Source of the DNA: Nonomuraea dietziae
GTDB taxonomy: Bacteria; Actinomycetota; Actinomycetes; Streptosporangiales; Streptosporangiaceae
NCBI RefSeq assembly: GCF_014195505.1
Contig: NZ_JACIBV010000001.1
Span: 5,332,001 to 5,396,000 of the forward strand
Direction: 5' to 3'
DNA: 64,000 bases
The position numbers and the translations under genes were made by a program. Each line of letters begins with the position of its first letter. Positions within the stretch are counted from its first letter, which is position 1. Of this stretch, positions 8,762 to 17,113 are shown in pieces. The notes beneath the pieces are model-generated. The model saw only the letters and a program-made list of their open reading frames with translations. It did not search any database and was not told the DNA's origin.

Positions 8762-10024
8762 ATGGTCCGTTACCGCGTGCGCGGTGGCAACGCACTGCGT
8801 GGAACCGCGTTCATCCAGGGCGCGAAGAACGCCGTGCTGCCCATGATCGGGGCCGCCCTGCTCGCGGCCAAGGGCCGTACGGTCCTGCGCAACGTCCCCA
8901 TCATCGAGGACGTCCGCCGCGCGGTCGAACTCGCGCAGGCCATCGGGGCGCATGTGGAGCTGCACGAGGCCGAACGCACGCTGGTGATCGACGCCTCCAG
9001 GCTGACCAACCCCGTGCTGCCCGCCGAGATCGCCAGGCGCTTCCGCGGCTCGGTGCTGTTCACGCCCGCCCTGCTCCACCGGCTGGGCGAGGCCGTGGTC
9101 GAGGGCGTCGGCGGCTGCAATCTCGGCAGCCGCAACCTCGACTTCCACTACCTCGGCTACAAGCGCCTCGGCGCGATCGTGGACGAGAGCGAGACCGTCA
9201 TCCACGTCAAGTCGTCCGGCCTGACCGGCGCGACGCTGTACCTCGACACCCCGAGCCACACCGGCACCGAGAACCTCATCATGGCCGCGGCCCTGGCCAG
9301 CGGCACCACCGTGATCGAGAACGCGGCGCTGGAGCCCGAGGTCCTCGACGTGATCGACATGCTCACCAAGATGGGCGCGAAGATCCGCGGCGGCGGCACC
9401 GGCTTCATCACCGTCGAGGGCGTCACCGAGCTGCACGCCGTCGAGCACACCGTGATGCCCGACAGGCTCGACGCGGGCGTGTTCGCCATGGCGGCGGCCA
9501 TCACCGGCGGCGAGCTCAGCCTCGTCGGCACCGGCCTCGACCTGGGTGTCGTGCGCTACAAGCTGGAGCAGATGGGCGTCGAGTTCCGCACTCAGGGCGC
9601 GGTGCTCAACGTCCGCTGCCACAACAGCCCGCTCAAGCCGATCAACGTCATCACCGACACCTATCCCGGGTTCGCGACCGACCTGCAGTCGCCGATGATG
9701 ACCGTGGCCTGCTTCGCCGACGGCATCAGCTACATCCACGAGCGCATCTTCGACGGCCGTTTCGCACTCGCGGGCGAGCTCAACAAGATGGGCGCCGATG
9801 TGCGGGTGAAGGACAACGCGGCCACCGTCCACGGCCACACCCCGCTCGTCGGCACCAGGGTGACGGCGCACGACCTCCGCTCAGGAATCGCACTCGTTCT
9901 GGCGGGGCTCGCCGCCGAAGGCGAGACCGTCATCGAGTCCGGCTATCTCATCGACCGCGGCCATGCGCATCTGGCCGAACGAATGCGGGCGTTGGGCGCG
10001 GATATTATTCGCGAGGTTTCGTAG
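8762..10024 (+). CDS. murA: UDP-N-acetylglucosamine 1-carboxyvinyltransferase (MurA type)
   Basis: A 420-residue EPSP-synthase-fold enzyme that transfers enolpyruvate from PEP to UDP-GlcNAc, the first step of peptidoglycan precursor synthesis. GAKNAVLP carries the conserved Lys-Asn pair. The loop GGCNLGSR carries the Cys that fosfomycin modifies (mycobacteria have Asp here). [10 protein letters not shown] carries the catalytic Asp. The sequence differs from the usual actinobacterial MurA in several places ([11 protein letters not shown] for GARPVDLH), so it may be a second, specialised copy. GAGGAG lies about ten bases before the ATG. The following regulator starts about 98 bases downstream and may be co-transcribed. 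Confidence 0.92.
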   Translation: MVRYRVRGGNALRGTAFIQGAKNAVLPMIGAALLAAKGRTVLRNVPIIEDVRRAVELAQAIGAHVELHEAERTLVIDASRLTNPVLPAEIARRFRGSVLFTPALLHRLGEAVVEGVGGCNLGSRNLDFHYLGYKRLGAIVDESETVIHVKSSGLTGATLYLDTPSHTGTENLIMAAALASGTTVIENAALEPEVLDVIDMLTKMGAKIRGGGTGFITVEGVTELHAVEHTVMPDRLDAGVFAMAAAITGGELSLVGTGLDLGVVRYKLEQMGVEFRTQGAVLNVRCHNSPLKPINVITDTYPGFATDLQSPMMTVACFADGISYIHERIFDGRFALAGELNKMGADVRVKDNAATVHGHTPLVGTRVTAHDLRSGIALVLAGLAAEGETVIESGYLIDRGHAHLAERMRALGADIIREVS

Positions 10025-10122
10025 CGCTGACCTGGTTAAACTCTTTCCAGGGCGACTTTCTGGAAAATTTGGGCGTGACATTATGGCCCTCGCGAGCGAT
10101 CGTTCCAAAAGAGAGCACTGCA

Positions 10123-11484
10123 ATGGACGGCAGGATGGGACGAACATTGGTCGAGCGGACCGAAGAGCCTCCCCGAGTGTCACGCCCGGGCGCCATGACA
10201 CCGGACCTCACGATCGGCGTGGTCGGACCTCACGATCTGGTCGAACGCGTCATGTTGATGGGCCACGCCGCGGCGCCCCTGCCCTGCCGCCTCGTCGCCG
10301 CCGCCTACCGCGACGAGCAGGAGGCGGCGGACAAGGTCACGAGGCTCGGGCCAGGGGTTGACGCATGCCTTTTCGCCAGCCCTGTCCCCTACGATCTGGC
10401 GAGGCGTTCCGGCGTTCTGACGATGCCGGCGACGTACGTCCAGCTCGGCGGGGCGGCGTTGATCGCGGCGCTGGCCAAGGCGGCCATCGACCCGAGGCTC
10501 GACCCCCAGCGGGTGAGCATCGACGTGGTCGCCCGCGCCGACGTCGAGGAGGCCTACACCGATCTGGGGATACCCGCCACCGACGTGCACAGCCGCGACG
10601 AGCCGGGCGCCACCGGCACGATCGCGGCCTACCACGAACGGCTGGCGAGACAGGGGGCGACCACGGGGGCACTCACGTGCCTGCCCGCGGTCGCCGACCG
10701 GCTGCAGACGGCGGGGGTCCCCGTCGTCAGGATCAGGCCGACCTCGGCCGCCGTGCGGACCGCGCTGCATACCGCGGCGCTGCTCGGCGCCCACCACAGG
10801 CTTGAGGAGTCGCAGCTGACCGTGGTGCTGGTGGAGGTGCCGACGCTGCGCGAACCCGTGCGCAGGGCCGCGCCCCGCTACTGGCGCGACGAGCTGCGCC
10901 TGTCACTGCACCGCCTGCTGGTCCAGGAGGCCAACAGGATCAACGCCACGGTCTGGCCCATCGACGACCACAGCTACCTGGTCACCGCCACCCGCGGCTC
11001 GATCGCCTCGGCGACGGACGGCTTCAGGGTGCTGCCCTTCGCCGCCAGGATCCGCGACGAGCTGGGGCTGGCGGTCGAGGTGGGCGTGGGCATGGGCCGT
11101 ACCACTCATGACGCCGAATCCCACGCACGCGCCGCGCTGGCCCGCTCGCAGGCGGGCAAGCAGGCGCAGGGGTTCGCGGTCGACCGCGAGGGGCGGGCGC
11201 TGATCCCAGCGCCCAGGATGCCGCCTCAGGGGTCGACGCCGCTCAAGCCGAAGGGCATCGAGGTGCTCGCGAGGCTGGCGGCGAAGCTGGAGGGCGGCGA
11301 CACGGTCGTCGACGCCGAGGGCGCCGGGAAGATGCTCGGGGTCACCCCGCGCACCGCTCGGCGGTTGCTGCGCACGCTGGTTGACGAGGGACTCGCGTGG
11401 CCGCTTCCGCCGAACCGCACGCCCCAGCCCGGCCGTCCACGACAGCTCTACCGGTTGATCGTGGAGAAGCTGGGGTCCAGGTGA
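10123..11484 (+). CDS. Three-domain transcriptional regulator (paralogue 1)
   Basis: A 453-residue protein with a close paralogue at 18505-19815. An N-terminal alpha/beta domain begins LTIGVVGPHDLVERVMLMG. A middle domain (about residues 240-345) looks like a degenerate GGDEF or GTP-cyclohydrolase-III fold (ELRLSLHRLLVQEA, DDHSYLVTATRGS, EVGVGMGRTTHDAESHA). The C-terminus (about 375-450) is a winged helix: AGKMLGVTPRTARRLLRTLVDEGLAW. The catalytic GGDEF residues are absent. It probably senses a small ligand and binds DNA. The ATG at 10123 has GAGAG upstream; an ATG at 10195 is an alternative. A perfect hairpin follows the stop. The ligand and regulon are unknown. Confidence 0.7.
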   Translation: MDGRMGRTLVERTEEPPRVSRPGAMTPDLTIGVVGPHDLVERVMLMGHAAAPLPCRLVAAAYRDEQEAADKVTRLGPGVDACLFASPVPYDLARRSGVLTMPATYVQLGGAALIAALAKAAIDPRLDPQRVSIDVVARADVEEAYTDLGIPATDVHSRDEPGATGTIAAYHERLARQGATTGALTCLPAVADRLQTAGVPVVRIRPTSAAVRTALHTAALLGAHHRLEESQLTVVLVEVPTLREPVRRAAPRYWRDELRLSLHRLLVQEANRINATVWPIDDHSYLVTATRGSIASATDGFRVLPFAARIRDELGLAVEVGVGMGRTTHDAESHARAALARSQAGKQAQGFAVDREGRALIPAPRMPPQGSTPLKPKGIEVLARLAAKLEGGDTVVDAEGAGKMLGVTPRTARRLLRTLVDEGLAWPLPPNRTPQPGRPRQLYRLIVEKLGSR

Positions 11485-11487
11485 TCC

Positions 11488-11527
11488 GGTCCGTCGCCCC
11501 CCTTCCCCTTTTCAGGGGCGACGGACC
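11488..11527 (+). terminator. Strong hairpin after regulator paralogue 1
   Basis: GGTCCGTCGCCCC (11488-11500) is perfectly complementary to GGGGCGACGGACC (11515-11527) with a 14-base loop. The 13-pair stem starts three bases after the stop codon. It has no T-run, and ends 32 bases before the VOC gene. Confidence 0.75.
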
Positions 11528-11559
11528 CCTTCGGCACGGCATGCCGCGAGGATGGAGGC

Positions 11560-11907
11560 ATGAGCATCCGCAGGGTAGTGCCCGACATCAGCAGTGAGGC
11601 GATCGACGACAGCCGCGAGTTCTACGGCCTGCTCGGCTTCGAGGAGGTCATGAACCTCGGCTGGGTGGTGACCATGGCCGCGCCGGACAACCCGACGGCG
11701 CAGGTGACACTCATCGGCCACGACGCCTCCGCGCCGCTCCAGCCCGACTTCAGCGTCGAGGTGTCCGACGTGGACGCGGTGCACGCGGCCGTGGTGGCGG
11801 CCGGGGCCGAGATCGTCCACCCGCTCACCGACGAGGCATGGGGCGTGCGCCGCTTCTTCGTCCGCGACCCCAACGGGCGGATCGTCAACGTGCTGACCCA
11901 CCGCTGA
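11560..11907 (+). CDS. VOC-family (glyoxalase/bleomycin-resistance fold) protein
   Basis: A 115-residue single-domain protein with paired beta-alpha-beta-beta-beta modules. SREFYGLLGFEEVMNLGWV is the first module and RRFFVRDPNGRIVNVLTHR is the typical C-terminal strand with its metal-ligand Glu position replaced by Asn. It also has a PDFSVEVSDVDAVHAAVVAAG segment. These proteins form dimers that bind small ligands or metals, and the substrate cannot be told from sequence. The ATG at 11560 has GGAGG seven bases upstream. Confidence 0.88.
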   Translation: MSIRRVVPDISSEAIDDSREFYGLLGFEEVMNLGWVVTMAAPDNPTAQVTLIGHDASAPLQPDFSVEVSDVDAVHAAVVAAGAEIVHPLTDEAWGVRRFFVRDPNGRIVNVLTHR

Positions 11908-11942
11908 CCCCCGAGAACCGGGTGCGGCTAAGGTAAGCACCT

Positions 11943-12911
11943 ATGGGACAAAACGCCACTGACAGACGGCTCCTCGTCTGGATCGCGCTGGGGATCGTCT
12001 ACGTGGTGTGGGGGTCGACGTATCTCGGCATCGCCGTCGCGGTCGAGACGATTCCGCCCATGTACAGCGGCGCCATGCGCTTCGTGGCCGCGGGGGTGCT
12101 GCTGGGCGCCTTCCTGGTGGCCCGCAGGGGCACGGCGGTGTTCAGGATGACGCGCAGGGAGTTCGTCGGGGCGGCCGTCGCCGGCCTGCTGCTGCTGACC
12201 TTCGGCAACGGGCTCCTGGCGGTCGCCGAGCAGCACATCTCGACCGGCCTCGCCGCGCTGCTCGTCGCCTCCGTGCCGCTCTGGCTGGTGGTGTTCAGGT
12301 TCGCGGTCAGGGACAGGCCCAAGGTCCTCACGCTGGCCGGGGTGCTGGTGGGGCTCGGCGGCGTCGCGGCGCTGTCCCTGACCGGCGACGGCGGCGCGAG
12401 CTCGACCATCGGCATCATGGTGGTCCTGTTCGGGTCGCTGTCGTGGGCCGTGGGGTCGTTCCTTTCGAGCCGCGTCTCGATGCCGTCCAACCCGTTCGCC
12501 GCCAGCACCGTGGAGATGCTGGTCGGCGGCGTGGGACTCCTGCTGCTCGGCACGGCGACAGGCGAGCACCTGGACCTCGCGCAGATCTCGGGGCGCTCGT
12601 GGGTGGGCCTGGTCTACCTGATCCTGGTGGGCTCCCTGGTGGGGTTCACCTCGTTCGTGTGGCTGCTGGGCAACGCGCCCATCTCGCTGGTGTCCACCTA
12701 CGCGTACGTGAACCCCGCGGTGGCCGTGGCGCTGGGCGCGCTCGTGCTGAGCGAGCCGGTGACCCCGCGGATCCTCATCGGCGGGCTGGTCATCCTGGTC
12801 GGCGTGGCGCTGGTGATCTCAACCGAACGGAAGGGTCCGCAACGCGTCAGCGAAGACCTCGACGGTGGCGGCGACGTCCGCCTCGGTGTGGGCCGTGGAC
12901 AGGAACCATAG
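11943..12911 (+). CDS. EamA-family drug/metabolite exporter
   Basis: A 322-residue integral membrane protein with ten predicted helices in two EamA repeats. It starts LVWIALGIVYVVWGSTYLGIAVA, the classic first helix of the family. The second repeat begins near GIMVVLFGSLSWAVGSFLSS, and the last helix is ILIGGLVILVGVALVIS. Such proteins export metabolites or amino acids. The last 30 residues (hydrophilic, Gly/Asp-rich) are coded on sequence antisense to the next gene: the two genes converge and overlap by 93 bases. No promoter was identified. Confidence 0.9.
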   Translation: MGQNATDRRLLVWIALGIVYVVWGSTYLGIAVAVETIPPMYSGAMRFVAAGVLLGAFLVARRGTAVFRMTRREFVGAAVAGLLLLTFGNGLLAVAEQHISTGLAALLVASVPLWLVVFRFAVRDRPKVLTLAGVLVGLGGVAALSLTGDGGASSTIGIMVVLFGSLSWAVGSFLSSRVSMPSNPFAASTVEMLVGGVGLLLLGTATGEHLDLAQISGRSWVGLVYLILVGSLVGFTSFVWLLGNAPISLVSTYAYVNPAVAVALGALVLSEPVTPRILIGGLVILVGVALVISTERKGPQRVSEDLDGGGDVRLGVGRGQEP

Positions 12912-14123
12912 GCCGCGCGGCACCATGTTGACGCCGCGCTCGAGCAGCGCGGCGTGCAGGAGCGCCATCCTGGCCCTGTCGGTGCGGGCGAAGTCGCGGT
13001 AGTTCCTGACCGACTCCTCCTCGGTGAAGTACGTCTGGAAGACCGGCCCGGGGCCGTCCACCAGCAAGGGGACGCTCGCCTTCGCCGCCGCCTCCCTCAG
13101 TCCCTCCATGAGCGCCCTGCCACGGGCGTACAGGGTGCCGTAGACCTCCTCCCGCTGCTCGTCGAGGATGCGCAGGGTGGCCTCCGCCGCGGCGATGCCG
13201 ACGGGCTGGGAGTTGAACGTGCCCGCGTGCGCGACCTTGCCCGTGGAGATGGTGTCCATCACGTCGGCGCGTCCCGCCAGGGCCGAGACCTGCATGCCGC
13301 CGGCCATGGCCTTGCCGAAGATCGACAGGTCGGGGTGGACGCCGAGGTACTCCTGCGCGCCTCCGGGGGCCAGGCGGAAGCCGGTGATGATCTCGTCGAA
13401 GATCAGCAGGCTGCCGTTCCTGTCGCACAGCTCCCTCACGGCCCGCAGGTAGCCGGGATCGGGCTCGATGGCGCCGGTGTTGCACAGCACGGGCTCCATG
13501 ACCACGGCGGCGATCTGGTCGTCCATGAGACGGGCGAGCGCCTCCAGGTCGTTCCACGGCGCCACGACCAGGTCGGCGGCGGGTGGCTGGCCCGCGGTGC
13601 CGGGGACGGCGAGCGGTGCCTCGGCCGGGCCCGCCGCCTCCAGCGAGGGATGGACGCTGTAGAGGACGGGGTCGAGCCAGCCGTGGTAGTGGCCCTCGAA
13701 CTTGAGGATCTTCGGCCGCCCCGTGTGCCCCCGGGCCAGCCGCCAGGCGGCGTGCGCGGCCTCCGAGCCCACGGTGTTGAAGCGGACCCGCTCGGCGGAG
13801 GGCACCATCGCGCACAGGCGTTCGGCCACCCGCGCCTCGGCGGCGTGCTGGGCGGAGTAGACGATGCCGCGCGAGACCTGCGCGGTGACGGCCTCGACGA
13901 CGGCGGGCGGGCAGTGGCCGAGCAGCGCGGGCCCCTGGCCCAGGACGTAGTCGAGATAGACGTTGCCGTCCACGTCCCACAGGCGCGATCCCGCGGCCCT
14001 GTCGACGTAGAGAGGCACGCCTGCGCTACGGCGGGCGTCGCTGGAGACGCCGCCCGCGATGAAGCGCTGGGCGGTGGCGTAGAGGTCGCGGCTGACGTCC
14101 AGAGAGCGGGTCATGGCGACCAT
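12819..14123 (-). CDS. Class III PLP aminotransferase, glutamate-1-semialdehyde aminomutase-like
   Basis: A 434-residue enzyme of fold type I. FEGHYHGWLDP, the IFDEIITGFR motif (Asp that binds the pyridine N) and the Schiff-base Lys in IFGKAMAGGM are present, then GTFNSQPVG. The overall layout is that of HemL and related aminotransferases. It is not in a haem cluster, so I infer an aminotransferase or aminomutase acting on an amino sugar or other amine in the neighbouring catabolic genes rather than tetrapyrrole synthesis. The ATG at 14123 has AGGCGG upstream; ATG 14114 is also possible. It is divergent from the FAH-family gene. Its 3' end overlaps EamA by 93 bases. Confidence 0.85.
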   Translation of the reverse strand: MVAMTRSLDVSRDLYATAQRFIAGGVSSDARRSAGVPLYVDRAAGSRLWDVDGNVYLDYVLGQGPALLGHCPPAVVEAVTAQVSRGIVYSAQHAAEARVAERLCAMVPSAERVRFNTVGSEAAHAAWRLARGHTGRPKILKFEGHYHGWLDPVLYSVHPSLEAAGPAEAPLAVPGTAGQPPAADLVVAPWNDLEALARLMDDQIAAVVMEPVLCNTGAIEPDPGYLRAVRELCDRNGSLLIFDEIITGFRLAPGGAQEYLGVHPDLSIFGKAMAGGMQVSALAGRADVMDTISTGKVAHAGTFNSQPVGIAAAEATLRILDEQREEVYGTLYARGRALMEGLREAAAKASVPLLVDGPGPVFQTYFTEEESVRNYRDFARTDRARMALLHAALLERGVNMVPRGLWFLSTAHTEADVAATVEVFADALRTLPFG

Positions 14124-14229
14124 CAAAGGGCCGCCTGTCGCCCGGCGACAAGCAGGAGGGCAAGAAGTGGGTCGTCAGCGCAAATTTCGGTGCTTGTGGC
14201 TCCTCGCACCCGCTGGTGGGCTTGCTGGC

Positions 14230-15072
14230 ATGTTCCTTGGACGCATCCGGCGCACCCCCTCCGCCCCCGTCGAACTGGTCGCCCTGCGCGACGGCGGGCT
14301 GGTCAGCCTGGCCGATCTCGGCACCGACGACCCCGTGGCCCTGCTGGACTCCCACGGCCTGTCCCGTCTGAGCGAGGAGGTCGCCTCGCGCAGGCCCGTG
14401 CTCGACGAGGCGGCCGTCGTCTTCGAGCCGCCCGTGGCCACCTGCACGAAGATCTGCTGCCTGGCGCTGAACTACGTCGCGCACGCCGAGGAGAGCGGCA
14501 TGGAGGTGCCGCCCGAGCCCGTCCTGTTCTTCAAGCCGCCGTCCGCGCTGACCGGACACAACCGGCCGGTCGTCGCCCCCGCGCGGACCAGCCACCTGGA
14601 GCACGAGGTGGAGCTGGCCGTCGTCATCGGCAAGGTCACCAGAGACCTGCCCGCCGAGCGGTGGAGGGAGGCGGTCGCCGGATACACCGTCGTCAACGAC
14701 ATGACGGCGCGCGACCTGCAACTGGTCAACATCGGGCGCAACGTGCCGTGGGACCAGTCCAAGGGGTTCGACACCTTCGCCCCCGCGGGGCCTTACCTGG
14801 CCACCGTGGACGAGGTGCCCGATCCGCAGGCGCTGGAGCTGACGCTGGAGGTGGACGGCGAGGTCAGGCAGCGGGCCAACACCAAGCAGATGGTGTTCGG
14901 CATCCCACGGCTCATCGCCGACCTGTCCGACGGGATGACGCTGATGCCGGGCGATCTCATCGCCACGGGGACCATCGCGGGGATCGCTCCGCTCAAGGAC
15001 GGCGACACCATGCGGGCGACGGTCGAGGGAGTCGGCACGCTCGTGAATACGGTCAAATTTCGGTCCGCCTAA
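14230..15072 (+). CDS. Fumarylacetoacetate hydrolase-family protein
   Basis: A 280-residue enzyme of the FAH superfamily, which contains C-C bond hydrolases, decarboxylases and keto-acid hydratases or isomerases. The core metal site shows as HLEHEVELAVVIG (two Glu) and VNDMTARDLQ (Asp). DQSKGFDTFAPAGPYL and the C-terminal LMPGDLIATGTIAGI are family signatures. I chose the ATG at 14230 (MFLGRIRR) because the domain begins here; an in-frame ATG at 14113 would overlap the divergent gene's start. It probably acts late in breakdown of a sugar acid or aromatic acid. The AraC gene follows by nine bases. Confidence 0.85.
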   Translation: MFLGRIRRTPSAPVELVALRDGGLVSLADLGTDDPVALLDSHGLSRLSEEVASRRPVLDEAAVVFEPPVATCTKICCLALNYVAHAEESGMEVPPEPVLFFKPPSALTGHNRPVVAPARTSHLEHEVELAVVIGKVTRDLPAERWREAVAGYTVVNDMTARDLQLVNIGRNVPWDQSKGFDTFAPAGPYLATVDEVPDPQALELTLEVDGEVRQRANTKQMVFGIPRLIADLSDGMTLMPGDLIATGTIAGIAPLKDGDTMRATVEGVGTLVNTVKFRSA

Positions 15073-15081
15073 AGTGGAGGC

Positions 15082-16167
15082 ATGAGCTATGCCGTCGCCG
15101 CGCTGGTGGACATCGATGACTTCATCGCCTCCTCGCAGGCCCAGGGGCAGGTGTGGGCTCGCCGCCAGCTCCGGAGAGCCGACCGCGCGGTGCACGCCGC
15201 GGCCTTCGGCCGTCCCGGTGTGACCTGCAGGCCGCAGCCGCCCGAGGAGTGGCTGGTGATGCTGACGGGGGCCGATCCCGAGGCGCTGATGTCGGAGGCG
15301 ACGGCGCTGGCCGAGGAGGTGCGGGCCAGGATCGTCAGGGAGACGGCCTGGACCGCCACGGTCAGCCTCGGCGTCCCCCGCCTCGGCCACGAGGAGGCGC
15401 AGAGGGAGGCGGAGAGGGAGGCGCGCCTGGCCAACGACTACAAGCTGGTGCTCGGCGGCGACAGGGTGATCTCTTCGGAGGCTTCCGCGGCTCGCGGCGC
15501 GCTGTCACCTCCTGTGCGGATCGAGGAGGAGCTGACCAGGCGGGTGCGGGCCGGTGACCGCAACGGCGCGGCGGGGCTGCTGGCCGGATGGGTGGACAGG
15601 TGCGCGAGCGAACGCGACGTCGATCCCGGGACGCTGCGCAACTGGCTCATCGGGGAGTTGCTGTTCGTCGTGGACGTGGTCAACCGCTCGCGGCTGCCGG
15701 ACGGTTCGACCGACTGGGTGGAGGCCTGCGCCCGGCTGCCGATCGAGGACATCGTGACGGTGGGCGACATCCACGAGCGCTCCTACCTGCACATCTGGCT
15801 GAGGGAGACGCTGGGACGGCTGATGCCGCCCCCCGCGCGCACCGACATCCTGGCGCTGGCGGAGACGTATCTGGCCGAGCACTACACCGATCCGGGGCTT
15901 CGGCTGTCGACCGTGGCCGAGGCGGTGTGCGCGAGCCCGTTCTACATCTCGCACCTGTTCGCCGAGGAGCGGCGGACGACCTTCCTGCGGCACCTCACAG
16001 GGCTGCGGCTGCGCCACGCCCGCCGGCTGCTCACCACCACGGCGCTGCCCGTGGACGTGATCGCCGCGCGCACCGGATACCCCAGCGCGAAGGCGCTGCG
16101 CGGCGCGTTCAGGCGGCACGTCGGCTGCTCCCCCACCGAGTACCGCAGGGCGGGGCTGCGGCCCTGA
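15082..16167 (+). CDS. AraC-family regulator with degenerate GGDEF-like N-terminus
   Basis: A 361-residue protein. The N-terminal 130 residues (VAALVDIDDFIASSQAQGQ, VTCRPQPPEEWLVML, TVSLGVPRLGHEEAQ) follow the GGDEF cyclase fold but lack the GGDEF signature. A linker helical domain follows. The C-terminal 100 residues are an AraC pair of helix-turn-helix motifs (LSTVAEAVCASPFYISHLF, then VDVIAARTGYPSAKALRGAF). AGTGGAGGC just before the ATG is the ribosome site. Nine bases separate it from the FAH gene, so they form one operon. It is likely to control these catabolic genes. A sensing role for the N-terminal domain is an inference. Confidence 0.85.
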   Translation: MSYAVAALVDIDDFIASSQAQGQVWARRQLRRADRAVHAAAFGRPGVTCRPQPPEEWLVMLTGADPEALMSEATALAEEVRARIVRETAWTATVSLGVPRLGHEEAQREAEREARLANDYKLVLGGDRVISSEASAARGALSPPVRIEEELTRRVRAGDRNGAAGLLAGWVDRCASERDVDPGTLRNWLIGELLFVVDVVNRSRLPDGSTDWVEACARLPIEDIVTVGDIHERSYLHIWLRETLGRLMPPPARTDILALAETYLAEHYTDPGLRLSTVAEAVCASPFYISHLFAEERRTTFLRHLTGLRLRHARRLLTTTALPVDVIAARTGYPSAKALRGAFRRHVGCSPTEYRRAGLRP

Positions 16168-16225
16168 CCGCGACCACCTCACCTCACCTCATCAGGACCA
16201 CCTCATCAGGACCAAGGGAGGCCAG

Positions 16226-17113
16226 ATGGACCTGGCGATCGACGGCGGGCAGACCGGCCTGCGCCTGGCGCTCTGCTCGCGCGGCCGCGTCGAGGAGATC
16301 AGGCGGGCGCCCGGCCTGTCGTACGCCGAGGGCTCCCCGGCGAAGGCCGTGCTGGAGCGGATCGGCTCCGGATGGAGGGGGCTCGGCACGATCTGCATGG
16401 GCCTGACAACGCTCCTCGACGACCACGACGCGCTCGCCGACGGCCTGCTCGCCATGGCCGAGCGCGTGATGATCACCACCGACGTGGTCACCTCGCACGC
16501 GGGCGCCTTCGCGGGAGGCAGAGGCGTGGTGCTCGCAGCGGGCACGGGGGCCATCGCGCTGGGCGTGGCCGACACGGTCAGGCAGGTGGACGGCTGGGGC
16601 TACCTCTACGGCGACGCGGGCGGCGGGTTCTGGATCGGACGCCGGGGGCTGGACGCGGCGTACAGGGGCTTCGACGGCAGGGCCGAGGCAGGAGCGCTCA
16701 CCGAGCGCGCCCAGGCGGTCTGGGGCGATCTGGCGGAGCTGCCCGGCCTGCTCTACCTGTCGCCCGACGCGGTGGCGCGGATCGCGCGCTTCGCCGTCCA
16801 CGTGTTCGAGCTGGCCGAGCGCGATGCCACTGCGCGGGCCATCGTCTCGGAGGCGGGCCGCGAGCTGGCCTCCACGGTGGCCGCCGCCGCCCGCTGCTTC
16901 TCGGAGGACGGGCAGGTGGTGCCGGTCGCCTGGACCGGCAGGCTGCTGCGGGACTCCCGGCTGCGGGCCGCGTTCGGGGCCGAGCTGGCCGCGCACCTGC
17001 CCCTGGCGCGCCTCCAGCCGCCCGCAGGGGACAGCCTGGCCGGCGCCGCCCTGCTGGCCGCCGCCGACGACCCCGGCGTCTACGACTCGATGATCAGGAC
17101 GGTGACCCGATGA
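16226..17113 (+). CDS. BadF/BcrA-type ATPase, N-acetylglucosamine kinase-like
   Basis: A 295-residue ASKHA-fold protein. It opens with the phosphate-binding LAIDGGQTGLRLALCSRG, has the second phosphate motif VVLAAGTGAIALG, the GDAGGGFWIGRRGL segment typical of eukaryote-type GlcNAc kinase relatives, and a late AWTGRLL. I infer an amino-sugar or sugar kinase; the substrate is not determined. AAGGGAGG lies just upstream of the ATG. The stop overlaps the start of the next gene (ATGA), so both are translationally coupled. Confidence 0.82.
   Translation: MDLAIDGGQTGLRLALCSRGRVEEIRRAPGLSYAEGSPAKAVLERIGSGWRGLGTICMGLTTLLDDHDALADGLLAMAERVMITTDVVTSHAGAFAGGRGVVLAAGTGAIALGVADTVRQVDGWGYLYGDAGGGFWIGRRGLDAAYRGFDGRAEAGALTERAQAVWGDLAELPGLLYLSPDAVARIARFAVHVFELAERDATARAIVSEAGRELASTVAAAARCFSEDGQVVPVAWTGRLLRDSRLRAAFGAELAAHLPLARLQPPAGDSLAGAALLAAADDPGVYDSMIRTVTR

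Noticed and set aside
10025-10122. Riboswitch or small RNA between murA and regulator 1
   Set aside because: The 98-base gap has AT-rich patches and short repeats but no stable fold or known motif by eye.
12819-14123. Housekeeping glutamate-1-semialdehyde aminomutase (hemL)
   Set aside because: The family matches, but the context is catabolic and no haem gene is near, so I left the gene symbol empty.
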